Source: JALOLG01 sp963776935 (GTDB lineage: Bacteria; Actinomycetota; Acidimicrobiia; Acidimicrobiales; Ilumatobacteraceae). Taken from it: a stretch of DNA of 64,000 nt. The notes beneath the pieces are model-generated. The model searched no databases. It saw nothing but the letters and a program-made list of their open reading frames with translations, and was not told where the DNA came from. Of this stretch, positions 36,147-47,325 are shown piece by piece; the first letter of the stretch is position 1, and every line of letters begins with the position of its first letter. The stretch covers positions 50,185 to 114,184 of the forward strand of contig CAVZOP010000007.1 in NCBI GenBank assembly GCA_963776935.1, written 5' to 3'. Both the position numbers and the translations under genes were made by a program.

Positions 36147-37303
36147 GCGTCGGTGCCGGCGATCTCGTTCAGTGGCGGCAGCTCGGCCGACACTCGCCAG
36201 CCGTCCCCGAACGGACCGGCGTGGACGGTGCCACCGACCGATCGAGCACGCTCGCGCATCCCGACCAGGCCGAAGCCGCCGGATGTCCCGTTGGCGTGAT
36301 GGCCACCGCCCCGGTTGTCGACGAGGATCCGGCACGCGCCCCCCACATCGTCGACGTCGATCGTGACCAGGGTCTCGGCGTTCGGTGAGTGCTTCGACAC
36401 ATTCGCCATCGCCTCTTGGACGATGCGGTAGCCGGCAACGGATCGGGACGCATCGAGCGATGCGATCGGCCCGCCGACTTCGGCGCGAACGGAGATGCCG
36501 GCGGAGCGGTAGTCGGCGAGGAGTTGATCGAGGTCCTCCAAGGTGGGCGACGGGCCCGTTCGATCGTCCGCCGAACCGTCCTCGGCGCCGACGCGGAGCA
36601 TGCCGACCGTGCGCCGCACCTGGTTGAGGCTCTCGCGGCCGACCCGCTCGGCGTCGGCGAGGGCGGCGTCGGCCTCGTCGGGATCGCGCCGCAGCAGGTG
36701 CCGGGCCGCCGTGAGCTGCAACATCACGATCGTCAGCGAGTGCCCGAGAACGTCGTGCACGTCACGCGCGATGCGTTGCCGCTCGTCGAGCGCGGCCTGG
36801 TCGGCGATCACCGCTCGGGCGCTCGCCAACTCGTCGCGGGCGAGGCGGAACCGGTAGCCGAGCTCGCCGAACCCCCAGCCGAACGCGAATCCCATCATCC
36901 AGTACTGCCATCCCCAGTCGGTACCTCGAAAGGTGGCGACGATGGCCGGCACGGCGACGGCTGTCACCCCGCACACGAAGACGATCGGACGCCGGGTCTC
37001 GGTCAGCGCCAGATGGGCGAGCGCCAACACGACGAAGAACAGCGCGCCCTCGGTCCGCAGCTCCGGGGTGTTCATCGTGGTGACGGCGACGAACGCAACA
37101 CCGAACGGCGCCCACGCGGGGAACCGCGGGACGGCGCCGTAGACCAGGTACACGCCGACAGCCGCGATGACGGTGACGATGTCGCGCCAGAAGACCACGT
37201 CGAGGTCGATCAGGCTCATGGCGCCGACGACGCTTGCGGCGAGGGCGCTGACGATCCCCCAGCTCCGCCGCTCGTCGAGCCACGCGCCGGAGTCGCTCGC
37301 CAT
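36143..37303 (-). CDS. Histidine kinase of the HisKA_3/NarX group
   Basis: 386 residues. Five to six N-terminal transmembrane helices with almost no extracellular domain, a dimerisation helix with the phospho-His (DERQRIARDVHDVLGHSLTIV), and an HATPase domain (AGYRIVQEAMANVSKHSP, GGGHHANGTSGGFGLVGMRERA). The lack of a large sensor suggests it detects a signal in the membrane, possibly the exporter or its substrate. The ATG at 37303 lies 7 bases after TACGGT (37311-37316). Confidence 0.93.
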   Translation of the reverse strand: MASDSGAWLDERRSWGIVSALAASVVGAMSLIDLDVVFWRDIVTVIAAVGVYLVYGAVPRFPAWAPFGVAFVAVTTMNTPELRTEGALFFVVLALAHLALTETRRPIVFVCGVTAVAVPAIVATFRGTDWGWQYWMMGFAFGWGFGELGYRFRLARDELASARAVIADQAALDERQRIARDVHDVLGHSLTIVMLQLTAARHLLRRDPDEADAALADAERVGRESLNQVRRTVGMLRVGAEDGSADDRTGPSPTLEDLDQLLADYRSAGISVRAEVGGPIASLDASRSVAGYRIVQEAMANVSKHSPNAETLVTIDVDDVGGACRILVDNRGGGHHANGTSGGFGLVGMRERARSVGGTVHAGPFGDGWRVSAELPPLNEIAGTDA

Positions 37304-37310
37304 CAACCCG

Positions 37311-37316
37311 ACCGTA
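37311..37316 (-). promoter_or_regulatory. Putative -10 element of the histidine kinase gene
   Basis: TACGGT on the minus strand, exactly 7 bases before the ATG at 37303. Confidence 0.45.
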
Positions 37317-37436
37317 CTCAGATAGCACCCAGGCTGACATCAGCCCATGGGGTACACGCCGAGTCAGCCCTCAGTCGGACGAGTCGGCGACCAAACGTGG
37401 AGCTGATTGCCGTGGAGTGAGCCGACTCAATCAGAC

Positions 37437-39404
37437 TCAGTCGAGCAGACTGTGGTCCACCCTCACGCCGCGGCCTTCGCAGTCGGGGCAGGTCTCGGAG
37501 AACTCGGTGAGCAGGCCCTCGCCGATCCGCTTGCGGGTCATCTCGACGAGGCCGAGATCGGAGATGTCGAACACCTGGGTGCGGGTCTTGTCGCGGGCGA
37601 GCGCCGAACGGAAGGCGGCGACGACCTTGGCGCGGTTCTCGCGGATCTCCATGTCGATGAAGTCGATCACGATGATGCCGCCGATGTCGCGGAGGCGGAG
37701 CTGCTTGGCGATCTCGTCGGCCGCCTCCATGTTGTTGTGGAAGACGGTCTCCTCGAGGTTCGACTTGCCGACGTTCTTGCCGGTGTTGACGTCGATCACG
37801 GTCAAGCGCCTCGGTGTGCTCGATGATCAGCGAGCCGCCGGACGGCAACCAGACCTTGCGGTCGAGCGCCTTGTGCACCTGCTCGTGCACGTGGAAGCGC
37901 TCGAACAGCGGCAGACCCTCGGCTTCGGAGTCGTAGTACTCGATGCGGTCGGCCAGCTCCGGGTTGAACGCCGACACGTAGGTCGCGGACGTCTTCGAAC
38001 AGCCGCCGGTCGTCGATCACGACGCCCCGGTACTCGGGGTTGAACTCCTCGCGGATCACGCGGACGGCGAGCTCGGGTTCGCGGTACAGCAGCGCCGGAC
38101 GTTGGGTCTTGGCCGCCTTGGCGGCGATCTCCTCCCACTGGTCGAGCAGGATCTTCATGTCGGCCCGCAGCTCGTCCTCGGTGGCGTGCTCGGCGGCGGT
38201 GCGCACGATCAGGCCGTGCTGGTCGGGCTTGACCCGGTCGAGGATGGCGCGAAGCCGCTTGCGCACGTCGTCGGGAAGTCGCTTGGAGATGCCGTAGGTC
38301 TTGGAGTTCGGGATCAGCACCACGAACCGTCCCGGCAGCGACACCTCCTGCGTCAGGCGGGCGCCCTTGGCGCCGATCGGGTTCTTGGTGACCTGGCAGA
38401 TGATCAGCTGGCGGGCGCGCAGGATGTCCTCGATGCGGGCGTCGTCGGCCTTCTCCTCGATGTCCTCGGCGTCGTACTGGACGTCACCGCGGTACAGCAC
38501 GGCGTTCTTCGGCGTGGCGATGTCGACGAACGCGGCCTCCATGCCGGGCAGCACGTTCTGCACGCGGCCGACGTAGATGTTGCCGTGGATCAGGCTGACG
38601 TCGTCGGCCGGCCGGCTGACGTAGTGCTCGATCAGGTTGCGACCCTCGAGCACGCCGACCTGGGCCATCCCGGGGCGCACCTGCACGCACATGAAGAAGC
38701 GCCCGATCGGCTTGCCGTTGCGCTCGCGACCGCGCCGGTTCTCGATCAGATCCGGGTCGAGCTCGAACGTCTCCTGCTTGGTGCGGGCGCCGCGGCGCCG
38801 CTTCTTCTGCTGTTCCTGGGGGCGGCGTTCCGGCTGGGCGACAACCTCTTTCGGCGGGGCGCTTGCGGCGGCGCGATGCGTTGCGGTTCGACGTCCCCGC
38901 GCCGGATGGTCGGGCTGCCCGGCGTCGCCGCGGTCGGGAGTCGCCGGCGCCGGGCGAGTGTCGCCGATCTGGGGCTTGCGAACCAGCGCCTTGTCGGCGG
39001 CCTCGACCGACATCGCCCGTCCCTCGCGCATCGGCTCGGGCAACTCGTCGGGATGCGTGCCGACCGGGGCGTCGGACCCGTCGCCGCCAGCCATCGCGCC
39101 TCGCCGCGGCGACCGTGTCGTTGCTCACGGGCGAGGCGACGGTTGCGTCGTCCCCGCCATCGGCATCCTCGAAGTCGTCCCGTCGCCGCCGTCGCCCGAT
39201 GCTCCCGGACCGGTGCCCTTGCGGCGGCGTTGCCCGCCACGCGAGCCCGTCGCCGGCGGCGTTGCGCCTCGCCGGCGTCGCCGGTCCGCGATGCGGTGTC
39301 GCCGTCGTCGGTGCGCTGGGCGGTCGTCGGCGACGGATGTTCTGGACCGCGGTGTCGGGCCGCTCGGCAGCAGCGCCACCCGTCTCGATGTTCGTGTCGT
39401 CCAT
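37437..39404 (-). CDS. rne: Ribonuclease E/G (at least three frameshifts)
   Basis: RNA-processing and decay endonuclease, about 655 residues. A disordered Arg/Pro-rich N-terminus (about 1-190, frame unclear around 38900-39150) precedes the catalytic core: S1 region IGRFFMCVQVRPGMAQVGVLEGRNLIEHYV, GNIYVGRVQNVLPGMEAAFVDI, TYVSAFNPELADRIEYY, the catalytic Asp in TVIDVNTG and in IIVIDFIDM, and the CPDCEGRG zinc-link motif. Extra bases near 37981 and 37803 break the core. Because rne is normally essential, these are probably sequence errors. The ATG at 39404 is the best start. The neighbouring radical SAM pair is a known associate. Confidence 0.88.
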
Positions 39405-39420
39405 GGGTGAAATTCCCTTC

Positions 39421-40133
39421 TCATGCGCCCACCCCTGGGTGTGCGCCGCCAACGCGGCGGGCAGCGAGAGCACCTCGCGCCGTTCGCCGTCGTGGCTGAT
39501 CCATTGGTGTGTCCGCAGCGCCCGCACGTCGAGGGGGTCGACGTCGGCGAACGCGAGAGACGCCAGCTCGGACGGGCGCAACGCCCGGCCGATGGTGGCG
39601 AGTGTCGGCCACCAGGCGCTGCCCGGTGACGTCGGGATGGAGATCGAGACGGCCGGGCGGACGTCGTCGGTGTGACGCTGGCCCTTGCGTTCCCGCTCGA
39701 TCATCAGTCGGCCGGCGTCGAGCAGCCCGGTGGCCGCCTCGATGTCCGCCGGCGCGAGGAGGTCGCTCCAGAGCTCCCAGGTGCACGACGTCACGATCTC
39801 CTGGAGAGACCCGCTCGGCGGGATGGCGCTCGACGACGACGAGTCACGTCGATGCCGTCGGGAGCGCATCGGACGAGCTCGGAGCGGAGGGCCGCGATCG
39901 AGGTCCGGTCGAGGCGCTCGACGGAGATCGATGTCGACGTACTCGGCGATCGACTCGGCGCCGGTCGGCAGCGCCAGGCCGAAGCTGATCTTCGGACGCG
40001 GGGTGAACCCGGCGACTGTGCGCCGTCGGCAGGCCGGCACGCTTGCGCAGCGCCCGTTCCCACAGGCGGGCAGCGTCGCGGTGGCTCACGAAGCGGATCT
40101 TGCCGAGCTTGGTGGACGGATCCGCAGCTTCAT
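39421..40133 (-). CDS. Radical SAM-linked protein (TIGR03936/DUF2344-like), frame broken
   Basis: About 237 residues read through several frames: MKLRIR, TKLGKIRFVSHRDAARLWERALRK, AGLPTAHSRGFTPRPKISFGLALPTGAESIAEYVDIDL, then SDLLAPADIEAATGLLDAGRLMIERERKGQ and a C-terminus near SELASLAFADVDPLDVRALRTHQW. This is the uncharacterised protein that accompanies TIGR03960 radical SAM enzymes, fused to them or adjacent. The ATG at 40133 overlaps the upstream gene's stop (ATGA). The final frame stays open into rne unless an indel near 39425 is allowed; the other frame stops at 39421. Confidence 0.75.
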
Positions 40134-42158
40134 GACGCCGTACCCGCCATGCGCACGCTCGGCTCCGCCTGGCTCGGTCGGCGAACGCCGGTCGTCGGGT
40201 CAGGAGCGTGACCGGGCACCTCGCCGCCGCGCGTAGAGGTCCTGGCCGGTGCCCTGGCTGCCGCCGGCGGGCGGCATCGGTCGACGCGACGACGTGCTCG
40301 ATGCCGTAGCCGGTGCACACCCCACAGTCATAGCAGGGGGTCCAGCGGCAGTCCTCGACCCCGCTCTCCGGCCAGCGCCGCCTGCCAGTCGCCCCACAGG
40401 AAGTCGTGCGTGCAGCCCGGCCGTCAGGTGCTGCCACGGGAGGATCTCGTCGCTCGCCACGGTGGCGGTGCACGTACCAGTCGAGCGACAGCCCCTCGGC
40501 CGTCCATCGCATCCGTCCAGCGGTCGAGGTCGAAGAACTCGCCCCATTCCTGGAACGTGCCGCCGGCGCGCCAGACGCGCTCGATCGACGCGCCCGATGC
40601 GGCGGTCGCCGCGGCTGGCGATGCCCTCGGCCACGGTGGCCGCGCGGGTCGTGCCACTTGAGCGTTGACGCCACGGCGTCTTGTGCAGCGCCGTGCGCAC
40701 CAGGTTGATCTTGCGGCGCAGCTCGGCCTCGGTGTTCTGGCCGAACCACTGGAACGGTGTGTGCGGCTTGGGCACGAAGCCGCCGAGGCTGACCGTGACC
40801 GACGCCCGCTTCGTGTGGCGGCTTGCCGATCGCGGCGCAGTTGCTTCGCCAGCTCGGCGATGCCGAGCGTGTCGTCGTCGGTCTCGGTCGGCAGTCCGGT
40901 GAGGAAGTACAGCTTCATCCGGGTCCAGCCCTGCGAGAACGCGGATTCGACGGCGCCGTAGAGGTCCTCCTCGGTGATCAGCTTGTTGATCACCTGCCGC
41001 AACCGCCACGAGCCGGCCTCCGGCGCGAACGTCAGCCCGCTGCGCCGACCGTTGCTGACCTCGCCGGCGAGACCGACGGTGAATGCGTCGACGCGCAGCG
41101 ACGGAAGGTTGATCGTCGTCGTGCCGCACGAACCAGGGAGCGCGGCGGCAGTCGCTCGAGCGGCTCCCTTGACCACCGGCTCGATGTCGGAGAAGTCGGC
41201 CGTCGACAGCGACGTGAGGCTGACCTCGTCGTAGCCGGTGCGGCGCAGGCCCTCGCGGATCATGGTGCGCACCTGTTCGGCGGGACGCTCGCGGACCGGC
41301 CGGGTGATCATGCCGGCCTGGCAGAAGCGGCACCCGCGGGTGCACCCTCGGAAGACCTCGACGCTCAGCCGGTCGTGGACGACTTCGGTGAGCGGGACGA
41401 GCGAGCGCTTCGGGTACGGCCACTCGGCGAGGTCGGCGACGGTGCGCTTGTCGACGGTCGCCGGGACGTCGGCGAAGCGGGGCCGCACCGACGACGAGGT
41501 GCTCGCCGTCGTACTCGACGTCGTACATCGACGGCACGTACACGCCGGGCACCTTGGCGAGCTCGCGGAGCAGCGGCTCGCGAGCCGTGCGGCCGGATGC
41601 CTTCCAGTCGCGCACGACGTCGGTGATCTCGCCGACCGACTTCCTCGCCATCGCCGAGCACCGCCACGTCGACGAAGTCGGCCAGCGGCTCGGGGTTGAA
41701 CGCGGCAGTGGCCGCCGATCGATCACCAGCGGGTGCTCGGGACCGCGGTCGGCGCGACCGGACCGGGATGCCGGCGAGGTCGATCATGTTCGAGCACGTT
41801 CGTGTAGACGAGCTCGGCCGACAGGTTGAAGGCGAGGATGTCGAAGTCGCTGGCCGCGCGGTGGGTGTCGACGGAGAACAGCGGCACGTCCGGCGCCGCG
41901 CAAGAGCGCATCGAGGTCGCGCCACGGCGCGTACGTGCGTTCGGCGACGGCGTCGTCGCGCTCGTTCAGGATCTCGTAGAGGATCTGCAGCCCCTGGTTG
42001 GGCAAGCCGATCTCGTAGGTGTCGGGGTAAGCGAGCAGCCACGCCACCCGGTGTTCGTCGTGCCGGGGGGTTGTGGCACCGTCTTCGCACCCGATGTATC
42101 GAGCAGGCTTCTGCACCCGGGCCAGGAGCGGTTCGATCCGCGCCCAGAGTGAAGACAT
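40130..42158 (-). CDS. Radical SAM enzyme of the TIGR03960 type (many frameshifts)
   Basis: About 675 residues. The N-terminal part (ARIEPLLARVQKPARYIGCE, RVAWLLAYPDTYEIGLPNQGLQILYEILN) resembles the B12-binding-like domain. The radical SAM motif is present (EVFRGCTRGCRFCQAGMI), along with LTFAPEAGSWRLRQVINKLI and the C-terminal Cys-rich CRWTPCYDCGVCTGYG. The frame changes many times between 40150 and 41950, but all blocks appear in the right order. Family members are found beside rne/rng and are predicted RNA or protein modifiers; the substrate is unknown. The start is ATG 42158, with TAGACT 9 bases upstream. The end is set by the ATGA overlap with the next gene. Confidence 0.8.
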
Positions 42159-42167
42159 GTCCGCAAC

Positions 42168-42173
42168 AGTCTA
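42168..42173 (-). promoter_or_regulatory. Putative -10 element of the radical SAM gene
   Basis: TAGACT on the minus strand, 9 bases before the ATG at 42158. Confidence 0.35.
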
Positions 42174-42210
42174 ACGCCGCGGCGCCACGACGCCCATGGA
42201 CCGGTGGCGG

Positions 42211-43442
42211 CTAGCGCATCCGCCGCATGTGGACGCTCTGGACGATCCCGAACATCGCGAAGTACGTGATCAGGCTCGATCCGCCGTACGAGATGAACGG
42301 CATCGGCAGCCCGGTCACCGGCATGATGCCGAGCGTCATCCCGACGTTCTGGAACACCTGCCACAGCAGCATCGTGAACACGCCGGCGCACAGGTAGGTG
42401 CCGAGCAGGTCGCGCGACAGCGAGGCGATCCGCCAGATCCGGGCGAGGGCGATCACGAACAGGAACAGCAGGACCGCACACCCGACCAGGCCGAACTGCT
42501 CGCCGACCGCGGCGAACGGGAAGTCGGCCCACATCACGGGGATGTAGCGCCCGTTGGTGAGCGGGCCCTCGAGCCATCCCTTGCCCCACACCCCACCCGT
42601 GCCGACCGCCCGGACCGCGTTGCGCACCTGGTAGACGGCGTCCTGGAGCTCCGGGTCGGTGGTCGACTGGTCGACGAAGACGCGCAGGCGCTCGATCTGG
42701 TACTGGTTGACGAGGCGGCCGACGAACGCCGCGGCGACCGTCGCCAACGAGAGCAACGCTGATCAACGCGATGTACTTCGGCTTGGCGCCGGCGACGAGC
42801 AGCACGCCCATCGCGATCGAGATCGATCACCGACGCCGATCCGAGGTCGGGCTGGAGCGATCACCAGCACCGCCGGCGCGCCGACGAGCATCAGGCCGCC
42901 GAGGAACCGCGGGTAGCTGACCTCGTCGCTGCGCTCGTCGGCGAGGTAGGCGAGCGAGCACGAGCAGCGTCGTGAACTTCGCCATCTCGGCGGGCTGGAA
43001 GTTGAACGGCCCGAGGTCGAACGAGATCCGGTCGCGGTCGTTGAGCCAGGCCGATCGAGGAACAGCAGCGACAGGATCACGAGCGTGAGGCCGTAGAAGA
43101 ACGCCGCGCGCTCCTTCAGCCACTCGTAGTCGACCGACATCACGGCGAACATCACGACGCAGGCGATGATGCGCGAACACGACCTGGCGGGTGACGAACG
43201 CGTAGCGGATCGTCGACGATGCGGGTGCGCGACGCCGAGAACACGATGAAGCAGCCGATCACCGTCAGCGCGCCCTGGGTGAGCAGCAGCACCCAGTCGA
43301 CGTTGCGGGCCGGGTCGCCGGGGCTCGAGCGGATGTTGCCGAGGCCGCTGTCGGGCCGGCGTGCGAGGAACGTCACGCCCATGCAGGTGATCCAGGACTC
43401 AGTGCGGCGATGCGTTCGGTGGTCCTGCATCCGCGCTGCCAT
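42211..43442 (-). CDS. rodA: Peptidoglycan polymerase RodA (several frameshifts)
   Basis: SEDS-family glycosyltransferase that polymerises lipid II during elongation. About 410 residues, ten helices. Recognisable blocks: NVDWVLLLTQGALTVIGCFIVFSASRT, FAVMSVDYEWLKERAAFFYGL, NFQPAEMAKFTTLLVLA, and the intact C-terminus GVFTMLLWQVFQNVGMTLGIMPVTGLPMPFISYGGSSL. Breaks lie near 42757, 42826, 42860, 42957, 43050, 43170 and 43207. The start is ATG 43442, 9 bases after the mrdA stop. It works with the PBP2 transpeptidase encoded just upstream. Confidence 0.88.
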
Positions 43443-43451
43443 CCTGGCGTT

Positions 43452-45700
43452 CTAGCACGTCGTGTCGGCGAGCTCCATGCGACGAGGCGGCGCGCCGTGC
43501 TGTTGAGGTCGAGCGGGTCCGACTGCACGACCGGGTCCGTCGGCGCGATCCCCGACAGCGGCGAGGAACGTGCACTTGACGACCGGGCGCCGCGGCCTGC
43601 GACCCGTAGCCCGACTTCTCGAGGTAGGCGGTCACGACGATCGGGCGCGTGCTCGTCGATGCTGAACCCGGTGAACACCGACGAGTCGTTCCACGGGATA
43701 GTTGCTGGCGCCCTGGGCGGTGCCGGTCTTGCCGGCGATCGGGATCGCCTCGATCGGGTAGTCGTAGAACAGATTCTCGCCGGTCGTCTAGTGGTAGAAG
43801 TCCGACTCGACGCCGCAGCGCCAGGGGTGACGACGCGCCGCAGGCCGTCGACGATCGGCAGGCGCACCTCGCGCCGGGCATCGCGATCTGGCGGATCGAG
43901 CTCGGGAGTGCCGAACGACCTCGTAGACCGTGCCCTTGGAGAAGTCGACCACGCCCGGCTCGCCGTCGGGCACACCCGGGTTCCAGATCGCCTTCACGAT
44001 CTGGGGTCTGAGCACGAAGCCCCGATTGGCGATCGTCGCGTAGCCGGCCGCCAGCTGCATCGGGGTCGCCGACAGCAGGCCCTGCCCGATCGCCAGCTGG
44101 ACGTTGTCGCCGGCGAAGTAGCCGCGTCCTTCGTCCTCGCTGATGACGCCGAGCTCGGCGTAACGCGCGCTTGAGCTCCTTGTCGGGCACGGCGCCGTCG
44201 AACTCGAACGGCAGGTCGATCCCGGTGTCGGCGCCGAATCCGAACAGCTCGACCTGCTCCTGCAGCACCGGCCCGCATGTCGTTGCGGACCATGATCGGC
44301 TCACCGATGCGGTAGAAGAACGAGTCGCTCGAGATGGCGAGCGCATCGGTCGACGTTGACCGGCCGTACCTGCACGGGCGTTGGGTGCCGGCGCAGGTCG
44401 CGTTCTTGTACTCGCACCGCACCAGCCCGGCATCGCAGCGATCCTGGTTGACGACTGTGCATGCGTGTACTCGCCGACGTCGTTGTAACAGTCGCCCGCC
44501 GAGATCAGCCCGGTGTTGAGCGCGGCGAAGGCCGTGAACGGCTTGAACGTCGAACCCATGTTGTAGCGGCCTTGAACGGCGCGGTTGACGAGGATCGACA
44601 GGTCGGGATCCGTCGGTGTCGGGGAAGATCTGCTTGAACTTCTCGCTCGACAGGCCGGCCTCGAACCAGCGGTTGTCGAACGTCGGGTAGCTGGCCATGG
44701 CCTGCACCTGACCGGTGGTGTAGTCCATCACGATGACCGAGCCGGCAGGAGCCTTGTACGGCACCTCGTCGGGCAGCGCCGGGTCCATCTTCTCGCGCTC
44801 GCCGTCGGGCTTGAGCACCTTCGGGTTCGGCGCCATCTTCGTGCGGCGCACCTCGAGCGTCGTCTCGAGCGCCTGTTCGGCGTACTGCTGAATGTCGAGA
44901 TCGATCGTGAGCTGGACGTCGAACCCGTCGATCGGCGGCACCTCCTCGATGAGGCGAACCGGTCGCTTGGCGGCGTCGACCTCGTAGACGCGCTTGCCCC
45001 ACGTACCGTGCAGCACCGACTCCATGCTCAGCTCGACACCGAACTGGCCGACGCGCTCGTTGAGCACGTAGTCCTGGGCGAGGTACTGGTCCTTCTGCTC
45101 CTTGGTGATCGCGCCCATGTAGCCAACGACGTGGGCGGCGTGCGGCGCGTACGGGTAGACGCGCTCCCACTCCTTGAGCACCGACACGCCGGGGAAGTCC
45201 TCGATTCGTTCGAGCAGCGCAAGGGCGGTTTCCTCACTGACGTCTCGGGCGACGGGCATCGGCAGGAACGGGCTGTCGACCTTGGCGTCGTAGCGCGCCT
45301 CCATCTCCTCGATCGGCACGCCGACCCAGCCCGACAGGCGGCGGAAGATCGCTTCCCGGTCGGACCGCGTGCGGAGCAATTGCCAGTCGACACCGACGGT
45401 CAGGATCCGCTTGTTGCCGGCCAGGATGCGGCCGTCGACGTCGAAGATCCGGCCCCGTTCGGGCAGCAACGGCACGGTGCGGGTCTTGGCTGCCGTGGTC
45501 CGCGCCTGCAACTCCTCGGCCCGAACCGTCTGCAGGAACCACAGCCGGACACCGATGAGGCTGAACAGGATCACCCCGACGAGGGCCAGGATGCCGAGGC
45601 GCGTCGCGCGTTTGTCAACAGCCATGGGTCCCCAGTCTGGCAAGCCGGCGGCTCCGGGAGCGCGCGCGCTGACTTCGTCGTTGGGGTCGCGGCTGCTCAT
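43452..45700 (-). CDS. mrdA: Penicillin-binding protein 2, elongation transpeptidase (many frameshifts)
   Basis: About 745 residues. One N-terminal helix (RLGILALVGVILFSLIGVRLWFL), a dimerisation domain, then a transpeptidase domain. The acylation motif is visible in MGSTFKPFTAF (Ser-x-x-Lys), followed by ALAISSDSFFYRIGEP (SxN region) and GKTGTAQG-like sequence near 43700 (KTG box). From 44610 downward the frame shifts every 40-150 bases, down to the C-terminus RRMELADTTC. Since mrdA, rodA and mreD are all affected, sequence error is likely. The ATG at 45700 overlaps the mreD stop (ATGA). It crosslinks glycan strands during sidewall growth. Confidence 0.88.
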
Positions 45701-46225
45701 TCGACCGGCGCCTTCCACTCGGGAGTGCCGAGCCGCAGGCACCACCGGCTGACCGGCACGAGCACCGGGCTGGCGACGGCGGCCGCGAACGCCACCAGCG
45801 GCACGATGGTGTAGAGCCGATCGCTGTAGACGTTGGCGTCGCCGATGAAGCTCCTGACCACGGGGACGGCGAGCTCGCCGATGGCGGCCCCGACGGCGAC
45901 GAAGATCGCCGCCAACCACCACTGGCGTTCGATGTTGATCAGCGACATGTAGCCGGCGACGTAGCCGGCGAGTCCCATCGTGATCGACGACGACCCGAGG
46001 GGTGCACCCGTGCCGAGGTCGTACATCAGGCCGAGGATGAACCCGGCCGTGGCGCCCGTTCTCGGAGCCCCCGGCGGCACCGGCCGCGGCCGCGAAGGCG
46101 AGCATGACCTGCAGGGCGACGCCGGCCGGGCGCATGTCGGAGAAGATCGTGTTCTGGAGGGCGAGCAGCATCATCCCGACCGCGACGACGCGGACGATCG
46201 AGCTCCGCAACAGGGCGACGATCAT
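45697..46225 (-). CDS. mreD: Rod shape-determining protein MreD (one frameshift near 46058)
   Basis: About 176 residues with five to six helices. The N-terminal part is VRVVAVGMMLLALQNTIFSDMRPAGVALQVMLAFAAAAGAA, and the rest (GATAGFILGLMYDLGTGAPLGSSSITMGLAGYVAGY) is one frame over because of an extra G. It links MreC to the elongasome in the membrane. It overlaps mreC and mrdA by 4 bases each, so the genes are translationally coupled. Confidence 0.9.
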
Positions 46226-47310
46226 CCGCCGCGCTCCGCCAGCGGCTTGTACAGCACGACCCGGACGAACTGGAGCCGGTCGAGCTGGGCGAGCAGCTCG
46301 ACCTCGAGCTCGACGCCGCCCGTGCTGGATCCGGGGATCTCGTTGACCACCACGCCGACGGGGATGTCGGGTGGGGCGAGGCTCGCCCGTCCGCCCGTGG
46401 TGTAGACGGCGTCGCCGGGCTTGATCTCACCGAAGAAGGCGCTCTCGTCGATGAACTCGACGCGTGGCAGGCGATCGGCGCCGCGGCCGCGCAGACCACC
46501 GGTGTCACGTTTCGGTGGCACGAGCGTCGTCGACGTGGTCGTCGTACCGGACGCGACGTCGCCACTGTTCGGCGGTCCGGACGAGTCCGGGTCGGTCGAG
46601 TCGGTGACATCCGTGGACTGCGTCGCCGCGCCGGGCACCGTCGTCGAGGTCGTCGACGTCGTGGTGGTCGACGACGTCGTGGTGGTCACATCGTCGACCG
46701 GGATCCCGCTCGGCACGGTCTCGGCGACGGTGGTCGACGGCGCCGGGTTCTCCTCCGAGAGCACCTTCACCTGCACCGAGTAACGCGGGTCGGTCACGAG
46801 CATCACGAGGCTCGAGGTCGGCGACACCTGGTGCACCTTGCCGACGAGTCCGGCTTCGTTCACCACCGCCATGCCGACCGCGACCTGCTGGTCGCTCCCG
46901 ATGTCGATCTCGATCAGCTGGTCGAGGTTGCTCGGCGCCTGGCCGATCACCTGGGCCGTGGCGGTCGGCAGGTTGGCGATCGACTCCAGGTCGTTGAGCG
47001 CCAGCAGCTGCTGGTTCTCGACGATCACGTTGCGGGCCGCGATCTCGGCGCCGAGTTGCTGATCGACACGCTGCTGCAGGCGCTGGTTCTCGGCGACCAG
47101 ATCGTCGTACTCGGTGATGCCGCGCCAGGCGTCGCGCACCGGGTTGGTGACCACGCGCGCCGCCGATTCGAGCGGCGACAGGGCGCCATCGAACAGGATC
47201 CGCGCCCGATCGAACATCGCGTTGCCACGCAGGTCGATCGTGAGGAGCAGGACCGACGTCAGCAGCAAGAGCAGGATGACACGACGACGGCCGACTGAGT
47301 ACACAGCCAC
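46222..47310 (-). CDS. mreC: Rod shape-determining protein MreC
   Basis: 362 residues: a signal-anchor helix (VILLLLLTSVLLLTIDL), a coiled coil (YDDLVAENQRLQQRVDQQLGAEI), then a double beta-barrel (VIGQAPSNLDQLIEIDIGSDQQVAVGMAVVNEAGLVGKVHQV). Unusual is an insert of about 75 residues (about 205-280), nearly all Thr, Ser, Pro, Gly and Asp, between the barrels. The second barrel resumes at VEFIDESAFFGEIKPGDAVYTTGG. It bridges the periplasmic synthases and cytoplasmic MreB. The mreC stop overlaps the mreD start. Confidence 0.95.
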   Translation of the reverse strand: MAVYSVGRRRVILLLLLTSVLLLTIDLRGNAMFDRARILFDGALSPLESAARVVTNPVRDAWRGITEYDDLVAENQRLQQRVDQQLGAEIAARNVIVENQQLLALNDLESIANLPTATAQVIGQAPSNLDQLIEIDIGSDQQVAVGMAVVNEAGLVGKVHQVSPTSSLVMLVTDPRYSVQVKVLSEENPAPSTTVAETVPSGIPVDDVTTTTSSTTTTSTTSTTVPGAATQSTDVTDSTDPDSSGPPNSGDVASGTTTTSTTLVPPKRDTGGLRGRGADRLPRVEFIDESAFFGEIKPGDAVYTTGGRASLAPPDIPVGVVVNEIPGSSTGGVELEVELLAQLDRLQFVRVVLYKPLAERGG

Positions 47311-47325
47311 GGCGGGCGCCCGGGG

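Noticed and set aside
38484..40040. A 518-codon frame joining the radical SAM-linked protein to rne
   Set aside because: rne has its own start at 39404 and the join needs a missing stop in a region full of indels.
43994..46225. A single 743-codon frame joining MreD and PBP2
   Set aside because: The MreD C-terminus is in another frame with its own stop overlapping the mrdA ATG. The apparent fusion comes from an extra base near 46058.
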